NCBI GenBank assembly: GCA_020723665.1
Contig: DYIL01000027.1
Location: 1-44,540, forward strand
DNA: 44,540 nt
DNA from: Methyloversatilis universalis
GTDB taxonomy: Bacteria > Pseudomonadota > Gammaproteobacteria > Methylococcales > Methylococcaceae
Reading direction: 5' to 3'
Of the stretch, positions 17,294 through 26,928 are shown piece by piece; the stretch's first letter is position 1; each line of letters begins with the position of its first letter. The translations under genes were made by a program, and so were the position numbers. The notes beneath the pieces were generated by a model. That model searched no databases. It was not told the DNA's origin and saw nothing but the letters and a program-made list of their open reading frames with translations.

Positions 17294-18207
17294 CCGCGAT
17301 CTTGGCCCTAGCCGCCGTGCTGCTGGACGGACTTTTCGGTGAACCCCGCCGTTTTCATCCGCTGGTTGGGTTCGGACGGTTGGCGAACGCGCTGGAAGCC
17401 CGCTGGAATTCTCCACCAGGGCGGCAGGGTATAGGCAGGCGATTCAAGGGTGGCGCCGCCGTTCTGCTGCTGTCGGCCCCGCCAACGGCACTGGCGGCTT
17501 GGCTGGCGTCCATTCCCACGCTCGGCCCCGCGGTCGCCGTTTTGGCGCTGTACGGCGCATTGGGGCTCAGGAGTCTAGCGGAGCACGCGGGAGCGGTGCA
17601 GGATGCGCTTGAGGCTGGCGATCTCGTAGAAGCGCGGCGGAGGGTGGGGTATATGGTGAGCCGCGATACCCGCGACATGGGAACCGAGGATGTCGCGCGC
17701 GCGGCCGTCGAATCGGTGCTGGAGAACGGCAACGATGCGGTGTTCGGCGCGCTGTTCTGGTTCATGGTGGCGGGAACTCTCGGCGCGGTGCTGTACCGGC
17801 TGGCGAATACTCTGGACGCGATGTGGGGCTATAAGAGCGAACGATTCTTACATTTCGGCTGGGCGGCGGCTCGGCTGGACGATGCGCTGAATTACGTTCC
17901 CGCGCGACTCACCGCGCTCACTTACCTGGTCCTGGGCAATGCCGGTACCGCTTGGTCGTGCTGGCGCAGCCAGGCCGCGGGCTGGGAGAGCCCGAACGCC
18001 GGGCCGGTGATGGCCGCGGGCGCCGGCGCCTTGCGGCTTTCGCTGGGCGGCCCGGCTCGCTACCGGGGTGAATGGCATGCGCGCCCGGTTTTGGGACTGG
18101 GGCCACAACCCGCCGGCAAAGATATTTCGCGCGCGACCGCCATGGTGCGGCGGGGGGTCTGGCTGTGGTTGGCGTTATGGTTTGCGGGAGGATTGCTCGA
18201 TGCTTGA
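17290..18207 (+). CDS. cbiB: Adenosylcobinamide-phosphate synthase (CbiB/CobD)
   Basis: This membrane enzyme couples adenosylcobyric acid with (R)-1-amino-2-propanol or its phosphate. The 305-residue product starts at GTG 17290 (GTGA overlap). It has [17 protein letters not shown] near the N-terminus, several hydrophobic helices, the conserved YMVSRDT...[19 protein letters not shown] block, and [19 protein letters not shown]. The aminopropanol arm is supplied by the next gene, which overlaps it by 8 bases. Confidence 0.95.
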   Translation: MTAILALAAVLLDGLFGEPRRFHPLVGFGRLANALEARWNSPPGRQGIGRRFKGGAAVLLLSAPPTALAAWLASIPTLGPAVAVLALYGALGLRSLAEHAGAVQDALEAGDLVEARRRVGYMVSRDTRDMGTEDVARAAVESVLENGNDAVFGALFWFMVAGTLGAVLYRLANTLDAMWGYKSERFLHFGWAAARLDDALNYVPARLTALTYLVLGNAGTAWSCWRSQAAGWESPNAGPVMAAGAGALRLSLGGPARYRGEWHARPVLGLGPQPAGKDISRATAMVRRGVWLWLALWFAGGLLDA

Positions 18208-19180
18208 ACACGGCGGACGTTTGCGGAACGCGTCGCAGCGCTACGGTATTCCCCTAAGCGACTGGCTGGACCTGTCCACCGGCATCAATCCTGCCGGCTG
18301 GCCCGTGCCCGCCGTTCCGGCGGAAGCCTGGGCGCGCCTTCCGGAAGACGGGGACGGTCTCGAGACGGTCGCCGCCTCGTATTTCGGCTGCGACAGTCTT
18401 CTGCCGGTAGCGGGGTCCCAGGCGGCGATACAAGCGCTGCCGATGCTACTCCATGCTCGACAGGTGGGGATCATCCGGCCGGGTTACGCCGAACATGCCC
18501 ACGGCTGGCGCCGTGCCGGCCACAAGGTGATCGGGATTGCGCCGGAAATGCTGGCCAACGGTCCCGGTTCCGTCCCGTGGGACATTCTGGTGGCGATCAA
18601 CCCCAATAATCCCACCGGACATCGTTTTGCCCCCGAGGTGTTGCTCGCATGGCACGAACGCTTGGCCGAGCGCGGCGGCTGGCTGGTGGTGGACGAAGCC
18701 TATATGGACCCCACGCCCGAATTCAGTCTCGCTCCCTATTGTCCACGCCCTGGCTTGATCGTGCTGCGTTCGCTCGGAAAATTCTTCGGACTGGCCGGCG
18801 CGCGGGTCGGCTTCCTCCTGGCGGAAACGGATTTGCTCGAACGCATGGCGGCGCTGCTCGGGCCTTGGACCGTACCCGGACCCTCGCGTTGGGTGGCGCG
18901 GGAAGCGCTGGGCGATCTCCGCTGGCAAGTAGCCGCCAGGGAGTCACTGCCCGAAGCGAGCCGCCGGCTGGCGGAACTGCTGGCAGGCTACGGCATCAAG
19001 CCAGCCGGCGGCTGCGCCTTGTTTCAGTGGTGTTCCGGGGCGAAGGCGGCGCAAAAACACGAATCGCTGGCTCGACAAGGCATTCTGACCCGACGCTTTG
19101 CCGATCCTCCCGGTTTGCGTTTGGGCCTGCCGGGTAGCGACGCGGCCTGGGAGCGTTTGGCGACCGCTTTGCGTGCGTGA
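18200..19180 (+). CDS. cobD: Threonine-phosphate decarboxylase (CobD/CobC type)
   Basis: This PLP enzyme decarboxylates threonine phosphate to aminopropanol phosphate for the nucleotide loop. The ATG at 18200 gives 326 residues beginning MLEHGGRL, the usual opening of this family. The fold-type I aminotransferase marks [17 protein letters not shown] and [16 protein letters not shown] (Lys is the PLP anchor) are present. It is shorter than Salmonella CobD (about 364), a common form in Proteobacteria. It overlaps cbiB and abuts cbiZ. Confidence 0.93.
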   Translation: MLEHGGRLRNASQRYGIPLSDWLDLSTGINPAGWPVPAVPAEAWARLPEDGDGLETVAASYFGCDSLLPVAGSQAAIQALPMLLHARQVGIIRPGYAEHAHGWRRAGHKVIGIAPEMLANGPGSVPWDILVAINPNNPTGHRFAPEVLLAWHERLAERGGWLVVDEAYMDPTPEFSLAPYCPRPGLIVLRSLGKFFGLAGARVGFLLAETDLLERMAALLGPWTVPGPSRWVAREALGDLRWQVAARESLPEASRRLAELLAGYGIKPAGGCALFQWCSGAKAAQKHESLARQGILTRRFADPPGLRLGLPGSDAAWERLATALRA

Positions 19181-19860
19181 TGGGCGAGATGCTCGGGGAA
19201 ACAAGTAGACGGCGAGCTTTCGTCGACATGGCCCTATCTCCCATACTGAGTCGACATCATTACGATGGACGCTCTTGGCCTTGTTTGATTTGGCGCATGA
19301 ACGGCGGGCGTTTGGCGATTTCCTCGGCGGTGTCCGGCGGGGGACTCGGGATCGTGGACTGGATACTGAACGCGCAGGTGCCGTCGGATTACCGCCGTGC
19401 CGATCCCGCCGTCCATGTCGCCGACATCGCCGCGGCCTGCGAGCTAGCGGGAGCCGGTGCGGGACTCCTCACCGCCTGCGATGTACGCGGCTATCGGCGT
19501 GCGAGCGATGGCGGGGTCGTGGCTGACGCTACGGTGGGCATCGCTAAGCCGATCTGGGCGGCAGACGGTGGGCCGTCGGGCGACTACCGGCCAGGCACCA
19601 TCAATCTAGTGGTGCAAGTGCCGGTTCGCTTGAGTGAAGCCGCCCTGGTCAATGCCATTGCCACGGCGACGGAAGCCAAGACGCAGGCGCTGTGGCGGGC
19701 CGGCGTTTCCGGGACCGGAACGGCCACCGACGCGGTCTGCGTGCTCTGTCCGCCAGACGGCCGGGCGGAGACTTTCGCCGGACCGCGCTCGGTATGGGGT
19801 GCCAGGCTGGCGCGCGCGGTATACGCGGCCGTCTTGGAAGGGCTCGGAACGGGCGAATGA
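19180..19860 (+). CDS. cbiZ: Adenosylcobinamide amidohydrolase CbiZ
   Basis: CbiZ cleaves the aminopropanol arm from adenosylcobinamide (and in some bacteria pseudocobalamin) to give adenosylcobyric acid. This allows salvage and remodelling of foreign corrinoids. The 226-residue product has the family pattern [58 protein letters not shown] and [13 protein letters not shown]...[10 protein letters not shown]. The start ATG 19180 overlaps the previous stop (TGATG); GTG 19177 is possible. It sits between the genes before and after its product in the pathway (cobD and cobQ). Confidence 0.93.
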   Translation: MGEMLGETSRRRAFVDMALSPILSRHHYDGRSWPCLIWRMNGGRLAISSAVSGGGLGIVDWILNAQVPSDYRRADPAVHVADIAAACELAGAGAGLLTACDVRGYRRASDGGVVADATVGIAKPIWAADGGPSGDYRPGTINLVVQVPVRLSEAALVNAIATATEAKTQALWRAGVSGTGTATDAVCVLCPPDGRAETFAGPRSVWGARLARAVYAAVLEGLGTGE

Positions 19861-21383
19861 CCGGGCGCACTCTGATGGTTCAAGGCACGACCTCCGATGC
19901 CGGTAAGAGCACGCTGGTGACTGCGCTATGCCGTTTATTGGCGCGGCGCGGCGTGAAAGTGGCGCCGTTCAAACCGCAGAACATGGCTCTGAACAGTGCG
20001 GTGACCCAAGACGGCGGCGAGATCGGCCGGGCTCAGGCGGTGCAGGCCCGTGCGGCGGGCTTGCAACCACACACCGATATGAACCCGGTGCTGCTGAAAC
20101 CCAATACCGACATGGGCGCCCAGGTCATCGTTCAGGGCAGGGCCATCGGCAATCTGGACGCTAGCGAGTACCATGGCTACAAGCGCATCGTCCGCCGTGC
20201 CGTGCTGGAGTCCTATGAGCGGCTCGCCGCCCGTTTCGAAGCCATCGTCGTAGAGGGCGCGGGTTCGCCGGCGGAAATCAATTTGCGCGAAGGCGACATC
20301 GCCAATATGGGCTTCGCCGAAGCAGTGGACTGCCCAGTCATCCTGATCGCCGACATCGATCGAGGCGGTGTGTTCGCTCACTTGGTCGGCACGCTCGCGC
20401 TGTTGTCCGAAAGCGAGCGGGCTAGGGTAATAGGCTTCGTCATCAACCGTTTCCGCGGCGACATCGGCCTGCTGCAGCCCGGCCTGGACTGGCTGGAGCG
20501 TGAGACCGGCAAGCCGGTCTTGGGCGTGCTCCCTTATCTCCACGGTCTGCATCTGGAGGCGGAGGACGCCTTACCTTCATCCAGCCTTCGCTTACCCTCT
20601 CCCAGAAGGGGATGGGTTACTTCCGGCGAAAGAAGGGATGGGAACGAGAAAGAAAAGTTGCGGATCGTGGTGCCGGTCACGCCGCGCATCAGCAATCACA
20701 CCGACTTCGATCCCCTGCGTCTCCATCCCCAAGTCGAGTTCCGCTTTGTACCCTCCGGCGAGACGCCGCCTCCTGCCGATCTCGTCATCCTCCCCGGTTC
20801 CAAGAGCGTGCGCGCCGATCTCTCTTTTTTGCGTGCGAGCGCCTGGGACACGTATCTCCTGCGCCATCTCCGCTACGGCGGTAAACTGCTCGGCATTTGC
20901 GGCGGTTTTCAGATGCTGGGACAAGAGATTCACGATCCTGAGGGGCTAGAGGGCGAAGCGGGCTCGTCTCCGGGCTTCGGTTGGCTGGACATGGCCACGA
21001 TGCTGGAACCGGAAAAGCAGCTCCGCAATGTTCGTGGCCGGCTCGTCTTGGAAAACGCGCCGGTCACGGGTTATGAAATCCACGCTGGCGTGACGGAAGG
21101 ACCTGCGCTGGTCCTTCCTTTCGCCCGGCTAAAGGACCGCGACGACGGCGCGTGCTCGGCGGATGGGCAGATCATGGGGACCTATCTGCACGGGCTGTTC
21201 GAATCGACCGAGGCGACCGATGCGATTCTTCGATGGGCCGGGCTGGCCGAACCGGAAACGCCGGATTACGCGGCGATCCGGGAAGCCGAAATCGACCGCT
21301 TGGCGGATGCCGCGGCCGCCCATCTGGACATGGCGGCGATCGAACGCTTGCTGGGCCTCGATCGGCGAGGAGCTTGCGCATGA
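19857..21383 (+). CDS. cobQ: Cobyric acid synthase CobQ
   Basis: CobQ performs four glutamine-dependent amidations of adenosylcobyrinic a,c-diamide to adenosylcobyric acid. The 508-residue product has the P-loop [20 protein letters not shown] (8-27), [30 protein letters not shown], the [13 protein letters not shown] strand and a glutaminase domain with the nucleophile in [13 protein letters not shown]. Residues of about 240-267 (20572-20655) are a Ser/Arg/Gly/Glu-rich stretch not typical of CobQ, encoded by a palindrome-like repeat sequence inserted in frame between the two domains. Both flanks are well conserved, so it is probably functional. The 4-base overlaps on both sides are intact. Confidence 0.95.
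   Translation: MTGRTLMVQGTTSDAGKSTLVTALCRLLARRGVKVAPFKPQNMALNSAVTQDGGEIGRAQAVQARAAGLQPHTDMNPVLLKPNTDMGAQVIVQGRAIGNLDASEYHGYKRIVRRAVLESYERLAARFEAIVVEGAGSPAEINLREGDIANMGFAEAVDCPVILIADIDRGGVFAHLVGTLALLSESERARVIGFVINRFRGDIGLLQPGLDWLERETGKPVLGVLPYLHGLHLEAEDALPSSSLRLPSPRRGWVTSGERRDGNEKEKLRIVVPVTPRISNHTDFDPLRLHPQVEFRFVPSGETPPPADLVILPGSKSVRADLSFLRASAWDTYLLRHLRYGGKLLGICGGFQMLGQEIHDPEGLEGEAGSSPGFGWLDMATMLEPEKQLRNVRGRLVLENAPVTGYEIHAGVTEGPALVLPFARLKDRDDGACSADGQIMGTYLHGLFESTEATDAILRWAGLAEPETPDYAAIREAEIDRLADAAAAHLDMAAIERLLGLDRRGACA
20572..20655 (+). repeat. In-frame palindrome-like repeat inside cobQ
   Basis: The DNA contains TACCCTCTCCC facing GGGGATGGGTTA and further purine-rich arms, like common intergenic palindromes, yet keeps the cobQ frame open. 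It falls in the loop between the conserved LHLEAEDAL and [17 protein letters not shown] segments. Confidence 0.6.
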
Positions 21384-21901
21384 AAGAATTGATTCTGGGC
21401 GGTGTCCGCTCCGGCAAGAGCCGATTGGCGGAACGAAGAGCCTTGGATAGCGGCCTGGCGGTGACCTATATCGCTACGGCGCGGGTCGGTGACGAAGGCA
21501 TGCAGAGGCGGGTAGAAGAACATCGGCGGCGGCGGCCGCTCGATTGGGAGTTGGTGGAAGAGCCTCTGGAACTGGCCGTGGCCTTGCGTACCCACGCGGA
21601 TGAAAAGCGCTGCCTGATCGTCGATTGTCTCACCCTGTGGCTGACCCAGCTCTTGTGCGAGACCGATGCGACGAGGCTTGCGCGCGAGCGGGAGGCTTTG
21701 ATCGAAGTGCTACCCCGCCTTCCGGGCCACGTCATTCTGATCGGCAACGAAACCAACATGGGGGTGCTGCCGCCGGGCGAACTCAGCCGCCGCTATTGCG
21801 ACGAGGCTGGGCTATTGCACCAGTCTTTGGCGGAGGTCTGTGATCGGGTGATTTTGATCGTGGCCGGTCTTCCCTTCGTGTTGAAAGGGGAAAAACTGTG
21901 A
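21380..21901 (+). CDS. cobU: Adenosylcobinamide kinase/guanylyltransferase CobU (CobP)
   Basis: This bifunctional enzyme phosphorylates adenosylcobinamide and then makes AdoCbi-GDP. The 173-residue product starts [18 protein letters not shown] with the P-loop GGVRSGKS (7-14), followed by [20 protein letters not shown] (the His of the EHR motif carries GMP in CobU) and [18 protein letters not shown] overlaps join it to cobQ and cobT. Confidence 0.96.
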   Translation: MKELILGGVRSGKSRLAERRALDSGLAVTYIATARVGDEGMQRRVEEHRRRRPLDWELVEEPLELAVALRTHADEKRCLIVDCLTLWLTQLLCETDATRLAREREALIEVLPRLPGHVILIGNETNMGVLPPGELSRRYCDEAGLLHQSLAEVCDRVILIVAGLPFVLKGEKL

Positions 21902-22959
21902 CCGTTGACATGGCGTGGCTGAAGGAGCCGGTGGCTCGTCCGAACGAGAACGCTGCACGCCTCGCGGCGGAACGACAGGCGCTGCTCATCAAGCCGCCAG
22001 GTGCGCTGGGACGGCTGGAAGCGCTGGCGATCCGGCTCGCCGCCTGGCAGGGGACGCCCGCGCCTTCCGCCGATCGGGTGCGCATCGTCGTGTTCGCCGG
22101 CGATCACGGCGTGGCGGGGGAGGGCGTATCGGCTTTTCCCCAGTCGGTCACGGCGGCCATGGTGAACCAGTTCGCCCGAGGCGGCGCGGCGGTCAGCGTG
22201 CTCGCTCGAGTGCTGGATGCGGAGCTGGAAGTGATCAACCTGGGCACGGCCGAGGCTATCGGTCCCACCCCTGGCGTGCTCGATCTTAGGCTTGGGCCCG
22301 GCACGGCCAATTTCGTGCGCGAGCCGGCCATGAGCGAAGGCCAATTGGTAGAATCCCTGCGTGCGGGTCGTGATGCCGCGGCGCGGGCCAGTTCAGCCGG
22401 GGTCCGAATCTTCATCGGCGGCGAGATGGGGATAGGCAACACCACGGCCGCCGCAGCGCTCGGCGCCGCCTTGCTCGGCGAGGCGCCGGAAACACTCACG
22501 GGACCCGGAGCGGGTTTGGGCACGGAAGGAGTTCAGCGCAAGGCCGAGGTGATTCGCCGGGCGCTCGTTCGGCATGGCCCGTATTTGGCCGATCCGCTGG
22601 AGGTTTTACGCCGGCTCGGCGGTTTCGAAATCGCCGCCCTGGCCGGGGCTTTCGTCGCTTGTGCACAGCATGGTCTGCCGGTCCTGGTGGACGGATTCAT
22701 CTGCACGGCGGCGGCATTAGCGGCGGAACGCTTGTGTCCGGGAGCCTCCGGCTGGTTTCTTTATGCCCACACCTCGGCGGAGCCGGGGCATGCGCGCATG
22801 CTGGCGGCGCTCGACGGAAAGCCCTTGCTGGATTTGGGCATGCGCCTCGGCGAAGGCAGCGGAGCCGCCGTCGCGCTGCCCTTGCTGAGGATGGCCTGCG
22901 CCCTGCACGCGGGCATGGCGACTTTCGAAGAGGCGGGGATCGCAGGCGAATCGTCATGA
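21898..22959 (+). CDS. cobT: Nicotinate-nucleotide:DMB phosphoribosyltransferase CobT
   Basis: CobT makes alpha-ribazole phosphate from DMB and nicotinate mononucleotide. The 353-residue product starts at GTG 21898 (overlapping cobU by 4). It has KPPGALGRLEALAIRLA, VFAGDHGVAGEGVSAFP, GEMGIGNTTAAAAL and the C-terminal LDLGMRLGEGSGAAVALPLL, where the Glu is the expected catalytic base. BluB upstream can supply its substrate. Confidence 0.97.
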   Translation: MTVDMAWLKEPVARPNENAARLAAERQALLIKPPGALGRLEALAIRLAAWQGTPAPSADRVRIVVFAGDHGVAGEGVSAFPQSVTAAMVNQFARGGAAVSVLARVLDAELEVINLGTAEAIGPTPGVLDLRLGPGTANFVREPAMSEGQLVESLRAGRDAAARASSAGVRIFIGGEMGIGNTTAAAALGAALLGEAPETLTGPGAGLGTEGVQRKAEVIRRALVRHGPYLADPLEVLRRLGGFEIAALAGAFVACAQHGLPVLVDGFICTAAALAAERLCPGASGWFLYAHTSAEPGHARMLAALDGKPLLDLGMRLGEGSGAAVALPLLRMACALHAGMATFEEAGIAGESS

Positions 22960-23543
22960 GCGAAGAGTGCATCCGTATCGACCTGCTGCGCCACGGCGAG
23001 CCTGTCGGCGGAATCCGGTTTCGCGGCAGCCTGGACGATCCGCTTACGGAAGAGGGCTTCCGGCAGATGGAAAGTGCCGTAGCAAACGGGGGACCCTGGG
23101 ATGCGATCGTCACATCCCCCTTGTCGCGCTGCGCCGCGTTTGCCCAAAGCCTGGCGCATAGACTGGATGTTCCCCTGGAAGTCGACGAACGGCTGAAGGA
23201 AATCCATTTCGGTGACTGGGAGGGGCTGAGCTTTGCCGAGCTGATGGCGACGGCGCCGCTCGCGCTGACCCGTTTCATGGGCGATCCCCTGCGGCATCCG
23301 CCGCCCGGCGCGGAGTCCGTGGAAGCGTTTCGCGAGCGCACCCTCGATGCGCTGCGGGATCGTCTGAAGCCGATCAATTCAGGGCGCCGTCTGTTGTTCG
23401 TCACCCATGGCGGTGTGATCCGCGTGATGCTCTGCCATGCACGGGGCTGGCCGCTCGCGCGATTGCTCGAGATCGACGTGCCGCATGCCTCGCTGCATGG
23501 CCTTTGCGGGAGCGGACAGCATTGCGAGGAGTGGCTTCCGTGA
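22956..23543 (+). CDS. cobC: Alpha-ribazole phosphatase (histidine phosphatase family)
   Basis: The 195-residue product has the phosphohistidine motif LLRHGEPVGG near residue 10, ERLKEIHFGDWEG and LFVTHGGVIRVMLC, the standard histidine-phosphatase set. In this operon it should remove the phosphate from alpha-ribazole phosphate or adenosylcobalamin phosphate. It overlaps cobT (ATGA) and cobS (GTGA). Confidence 0.9.
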   Translation: MSEECIRIDLLRHGEPVGGIRFRGSLDDPLTEEGFRQMESAVANGGPWDAIVTSPLSRCAAFAQSLAHRLDVPLEVDERLKEIHFGDWEGLSFAELMATAPLALTRFMGDPLRHPPPGAESVEAFRERTLDALRDRLKPINSGRRLLFVTHGGVIRVMLCHARGWPLARLLEIDVPHASLHGLCGSGQHCEEWLP

Positions 23544-24286
23544 GCGGGCTCAGGCCCTTTTTGATCGCTCTACAGTTCCTGACCCGGCTGCCGGTTCGTC
23601 TGGAATCGCCGCCGGACGGGGCGGCATTGGGTCGGTCGCTGCTGTTTTATCCCATCGTCGGCTTGGGGTTGGGGTTGACGCTTGCGATGCTGGCCGAGTT
23701 CCTGGCCGGGGTCGGGGGCCGGCTGCCGGCGGCCGTCGTGCTGACGGTCTGGGTGGTCTTGACCGGGGCCCTGCATCTGGACGGGCTGGCGGACAGCGCC
23801 GATGCGTGGGCCGGCGGCTTCGGCGACCGGGAGCGCAGCCTCGCGATCATGAAAGACCCGCGCAGCGGTCCCGTCGCCGTAGTCGCGGTAGTGCTGGTGC
23901 TGCTCCTCAAGGTCGCCGCGCTGGAACAGGTGATCGCCCGACAGGACTGGACCGCGCTTGTGCTCGCGCCGGTGCTGGGCCGCGCCGCACCACTGCTTCT
24001 GTTCCTCACCACGCCCTATGTGCGCCCCGGCGGTCTCGGTTCCGAGCTGGCGAGGCATCTGCCGCGCCGGAGCGGCACGGCGGTGCTGTCGGCGACGCTC
24101 GCCGGCGCCCTGCTTGCCGCCGGTACACGCGGTATCTGGCCTTTTTTCGCGGCCGGCGCTTTGTTTTACTGGCTACGGCTGTGCATGATCCGGCGCATCG
24201 GCGGAACCACCGGCGACACCGCCGGGGCAACGATCGAGCTTACCGAATGCTGGGTCTTGGTCGGGCTTGCCTTGGCCGGCGCTTAG
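23540..24286 (+). CDS. cobS: Adenosylcobinamide-GDP ribazoletransferase CobS
   Basis: This integral membrane enzyme joins AdoCbi-GDP and alpha-ribazole (phosphate) in the last assembly step. The GTG at 23540 overlaps the cobC stop and yields 248 residues. It has FLIALQFLTRLPVRL at the N-terminus, the metal-binding block LHLDGLADSADAWAGGFGDRE and the IMKDPRSGPVAV segment, then multiple transmembrane helices. It closes the operon; no terminator hairpin is obvious behind it, only repeat-rich DNA. Confidence 0.96.
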   Translation: MSGLRPFLIALQFLTRLPVRLESPPDGAALGRSLLFYPIVGLGLGLTLAMLAEFLAGVGGRLPAAVVLTVWVVLTGALHLDGLADSADAWAGGFGDRERSLAIMKDPRSGPVAVVAVVLVLLLKVAALEQVIARQDWTALVLAPVLGRAAPLLLFLTTPYVRPGGLGSELARHLPRRSGTAVLSATLAGALLAAGTRGIWPFFAAGALFYWLRLCMIRRIGGTTGDTAGATIELTECWVLVGLALAGA

Positions 24287-24653
24287 GAGTCTGAACAAGC
24301 GGATTCCGTCGTTCGGGTGGAATATCTACACCGGATTAAGGAAGCTCTGATTAAGTTTCCTGTGGGAAAAGCGAACAGGGCAACTGTTGGATCCAAAAGG
24401 CCCTCACCCAAGCCAATCAGTCCGCACTTTCCCCGTTGGGAGCCGCAAGCGGCGCTTACGCGTGCACCCGTTCGCCGGGAGCGAACGCTAAGGTGCGAAG
24501 CACGGCCCGTCGGCAGGCTCAGGACAGGCTTATCCCGGCCTACCATTAAAGAAATTTTCTTTTTGTTCGAAGAATGGAATTACGTGGCCGAAAACGACGG
24601 CGCATCCCTGCCCCTTACGAGCACCTCGAAGTTTTTCGAGGAGCTCATGGGCT
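24287..24653. other. Repeat-rich gap after cobS
   Basis: No gene is recognisable here. It contains GAACAAGCGGATTCCGTCG (similar to 36637-36655), a diverged R1 core (GGCTCAGGACAGGCTTATCC, 24517-24536) and the R2 copy at 24546-24648. The R2 hairpin ends 7 bases before the residual coding similarity of the ABC permease remnant begins. Confidence 0.6.
24546..24648 (+). repeat. R2 hairpin repeat, copy 2
   Basis: The copy begins TTAAAGAAATTTTCTTTTTG (a stretch found reversed at 36611-36630), then GAATGGAATTACGTGGCCG, AAAACGACGGCGC, CCCTGCCCCTTAC and the terminal hairpin GAGCACCTCGAAG...GAGGAGCTC (24619-24646). It runs opposite to the copies at 10.2 and 32.8 kb. Confidence 0.8.
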
Positions 24654-25567
24654 ACGGTGTCACTATGGATGTGGAGGACCAGCGCTTTGCCTTAATGGAG
24701 CGCGATCGGACGACGCTCACTAGCAACTGCGCGCTCAAGCTCGCCGGGTCGGGTTGTTTCATCGAAGGGCCGCCGATCGCCAATTACCATGAGCTGGTTC
24801 AACATCGACGATACCCGCATGTCGCGGGCCTTCATCAGCAACGGCTATGTCCAGACCATCGTCAACGGCGAGGTGGCGGCTTTCGTCCAGCGCCATCGCG
24901 CGGTAGCCGCCCTGCCGGTCGAACTCGAAGTGCGCGTGCTGTTCAGTCCGAATCTGAGCTCGGTGTGGTTCGGTTCGGTGATGGAAGTCATCAACGGCAT
25001 CACCGCGCTGTCCATCATCCGCACCGGCGCGGCGCTGATCGGGGAGCGCGGGCATGGCACCATCGAGCGTCGGCTAGTGATGCCGCTGACCCCGTTCGAA
25101 ATCATGACGGCCAAGGTGTGGTCCATGGTCTGGCGGTGGTCGTGGCGGCGACGGCATCGATTGTCTTCGTCGTGCAGGGTCTGCTCGATGTGCCCATAGA
25201 AGGTTCGATCGGACTGTTCGTCCTGGGGATGGCGCTGCATTTGTTCGCCACTACCTCCATGGGCATTTTTTTAGGCACGGGGGCGCGCTCGATGCCGCAG
25301 ATGGGGCTCTTGATGCTCGGCATCCGGCTGCCGTTGCAGATGCTGTCAGGCGGCCAGACGCCGCGCGAGCGTATGCCCGAACGGGTGCGAAACCTCATGC
25401 TGGCCGCGCCGACTACGCATTTCGTTGCGTTCGCCCAGGCCATTCTCTATCGCGGGGCGGGGTTCGGCATCGTCTGGCCGCAGTTCCTTGCCCTGATCGG
25501 GATCGGCAGCGTCTTTTTCGTGCTGGCGCTGGCCCGCTTCCGCAGAACGATCGGTTCGGTCGCCTGA
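24654..25567 (+). pseudogene. ABC-2 permease remnant, chimeric and frameshifted
   Basis: Three blocks resemble YhhJ/RbbA-type ABC-2 permeases. Block 1 (24650-24790) reads GYGVTMDVEDQRFALMERDR and LAGSGCFIEGPPIANYHEL, from just after the first membrane helix. Block 2 (about 24770-25125, other frame) reads FNIDDTRMSRAFISNGYVQT and VRVLFSPNLSSVWFGSVMEV. Block 3 (25130-25567, first frame again) reads IGLFVLGMALHLFATTSMGI and LMLAAPTTHFVAFAQAILYR to the usual end. Tens of residues expected between blocks 1 and 2 are missing and the N-terminal helix is replaced by repeat R2. The protein is not functional. Confidence 0.8.
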
Positions 25568-25582
25568 CCGGTTCCTCATCGA

Positions 25583-26833
25583 ATGCGGATGTATCCTCGG
25601 CGCGGCTTTCGGATATACCATGTAAAACGGGTTCTCATCCTGGTCTTGTCCATGTTGTGTGGTTGCGCGCATCAGCAGTTCGTCACCCGACCCTATCCTC
25701 GATGGGGCCAAGAGATCTGGCTGTCCCGAGGCGACCGCGAACCCTTGTTGCCGATGCGCGTCCAGATGCCGGCACGACCCGATGCCGCTCCGGCTTGCCT
25801 CATGATCGTCCATGGCATGAACGAATATATTGGTCGCTACGGTGAAATCGCGGCTCATTTCGCGAAGCGTTTCATCGTCGCGGGCTTCGATTTGTACGCG
25901 CACGGCCTGTCCAATCCCACCCTGCTGGCGGCCGATCGCGCCATCGCCGCCGGCGGGACCTCGTTCGATGTCAGCGACGCCTATCTAGAACAGAGCGGTT
26001 TACGCAACCTGGAGCCGATGCGGCGGGATTTGGATCAGGGGCTGCGGCACCTGATCGAGATCTGCGACCGGAACGCCAAACCCGACCTCCCGATATTCAT
26101 CGTTTCGCACAGCCTGGGCTCCTTGATTTCCGCGTCTTATCTACTCAAAAAAGCCTCCGCACCGGACCCGCGCGACCGGATACGGGGCATCGTGTTCCTA
26201 GGTCCGGCGCTCGCGGTGACCGAAGTTCCCGGTTGGCGCGGCTATTTCCAAACGCCCGTCGTGAAACTGTCGTTCTATGCCGAGGAACATTTTCTACGCT
26301 CCCATGGCGAACCGCTTCCGCTGCTGATCGCCAATCAAGCGTTGGCGCTGGCGACGGTTCCCGTTCTCGACGGACTGTTCGAGGTGCTGTCCTGGCCGGG
26401 GTTACGGCGCGTTTTTTCGCCCAGGACACCGAACTGGGTACCGGAGTACCTGAGCGACTCGGAAGAGGAGAGGGCACGTCACCGGGCCGACGGTTATATC
26501 ATCCGCCGCACCATTCTACGCTACGTCAAGGGCGTCGAGGCCGAGATCGTTCGCTTCAGGAGGAACATGGCGGAATTTGCGACGCCGTATTTCCTCATTT
26601 ACTCCGTCGGGGATCCGATCACCCCGGCCTGGGGTAACCACGATTTCGCCGCCCAAACCCTCGACAAGCATCGGGACAATCAAGTCCTGCCGCTCATCGA
26701 CAAGGTTCACCACGAGCACCTGTTCTCCGCCCAGCCTTTGCGCGACGAACTGCTGGCAAAGATCGACCGATGGCTGGACCGTCGTCTTACGTCTTTGCAC
26801 GAAGCCGAAGCGGAGCGAGCAAAGGAGCGGTGA
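25583..26833 (+). CDS. Alpha/beta hydrolase, probable lipoprotein (lysophospholipase-like)
   Basis: The 416-residue product begins with a basic/hydrophobic segment ending LSMLCGC, a plausible lipobox (Cys 28). The hydrolase core follows: CLMIVHGMNEYIGRYGEIA (oxyanion strand), FDLYAHGLS, the nucleophile elbow IVSHSLGSLIS (SHSLG rather than GHSxG), the acid in YSVGDPITPAWG and the His in VHHEHLFS. This resembles monoacylglycerol lipase/PldB-like esterases with a long cap. The start could be ATG 25583 or 25589. The substrate is not predictable. It begins 15 bases after the permease remnant. Confidence 0.82.
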   Translation: MRMYPRRGFRIYHVKRVLILVLSMLCGCAHQQFVTRPYPRWGQEIWLSRGDREPLLPMRVQMPARPDAAPACLMIVHGMNEYIGRYGEIAAHFAKRFIVAGFDLYAHGLSNPTLLAADRAIAAGGTSFDVSDAYLEQSGLRNLEPMRRDLDQGLRHLIEICDRNAKPDLPIFIVSHSLGSLISASYLLKKASAPDPRDRIRGIVFLGPALAVTEVPGWRGYFQTPVVKLSFYAEEHFLRSHGEPLPLLIANQALALATVPVLDGLFEVLSWPGLRRVFSPRTPNWVPEYLSDSEEERARHRADGYIIRRTILRYVKGVEAEIVRFRRNMAEFATPYFLIYSVGDPITPAWGNHDFAAQTLDKHRDNQVLPLIDKVHHEHLFSAQPLRDELLAKIDRWLDRRLTSLHEAEAERAKER

Positions 26834-26839
26834 TCGGAT

Positions 26840-26864
26840 AAGCCCATTTCAACAGGGCTTTTCG
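26840..26864 (+). terminator. Weak hairpin after the hydrolase gene
   Basis: AAGCCC (26840-26845) and GGGCTT (26855-26860) can pair with a 9-base loop, followed by TTCG. It may terminate the hydrolase transcript. Confidence 0.35.
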
Positions 26865-26928
26865 AGTTTGCTCGGGACGGGCTTTCGAAGGATTTTGGGA
26901 ACCGATTCCATTTCCCAAAAAGATGGAA

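Noticed and set aside
24317..25567. 416-codon open frame taken as one intact protein
   Set aside because: Its first third runs through repeats, and its middle is out of frame relative to the permease similarity. It is better explained as a permease pseudogene.
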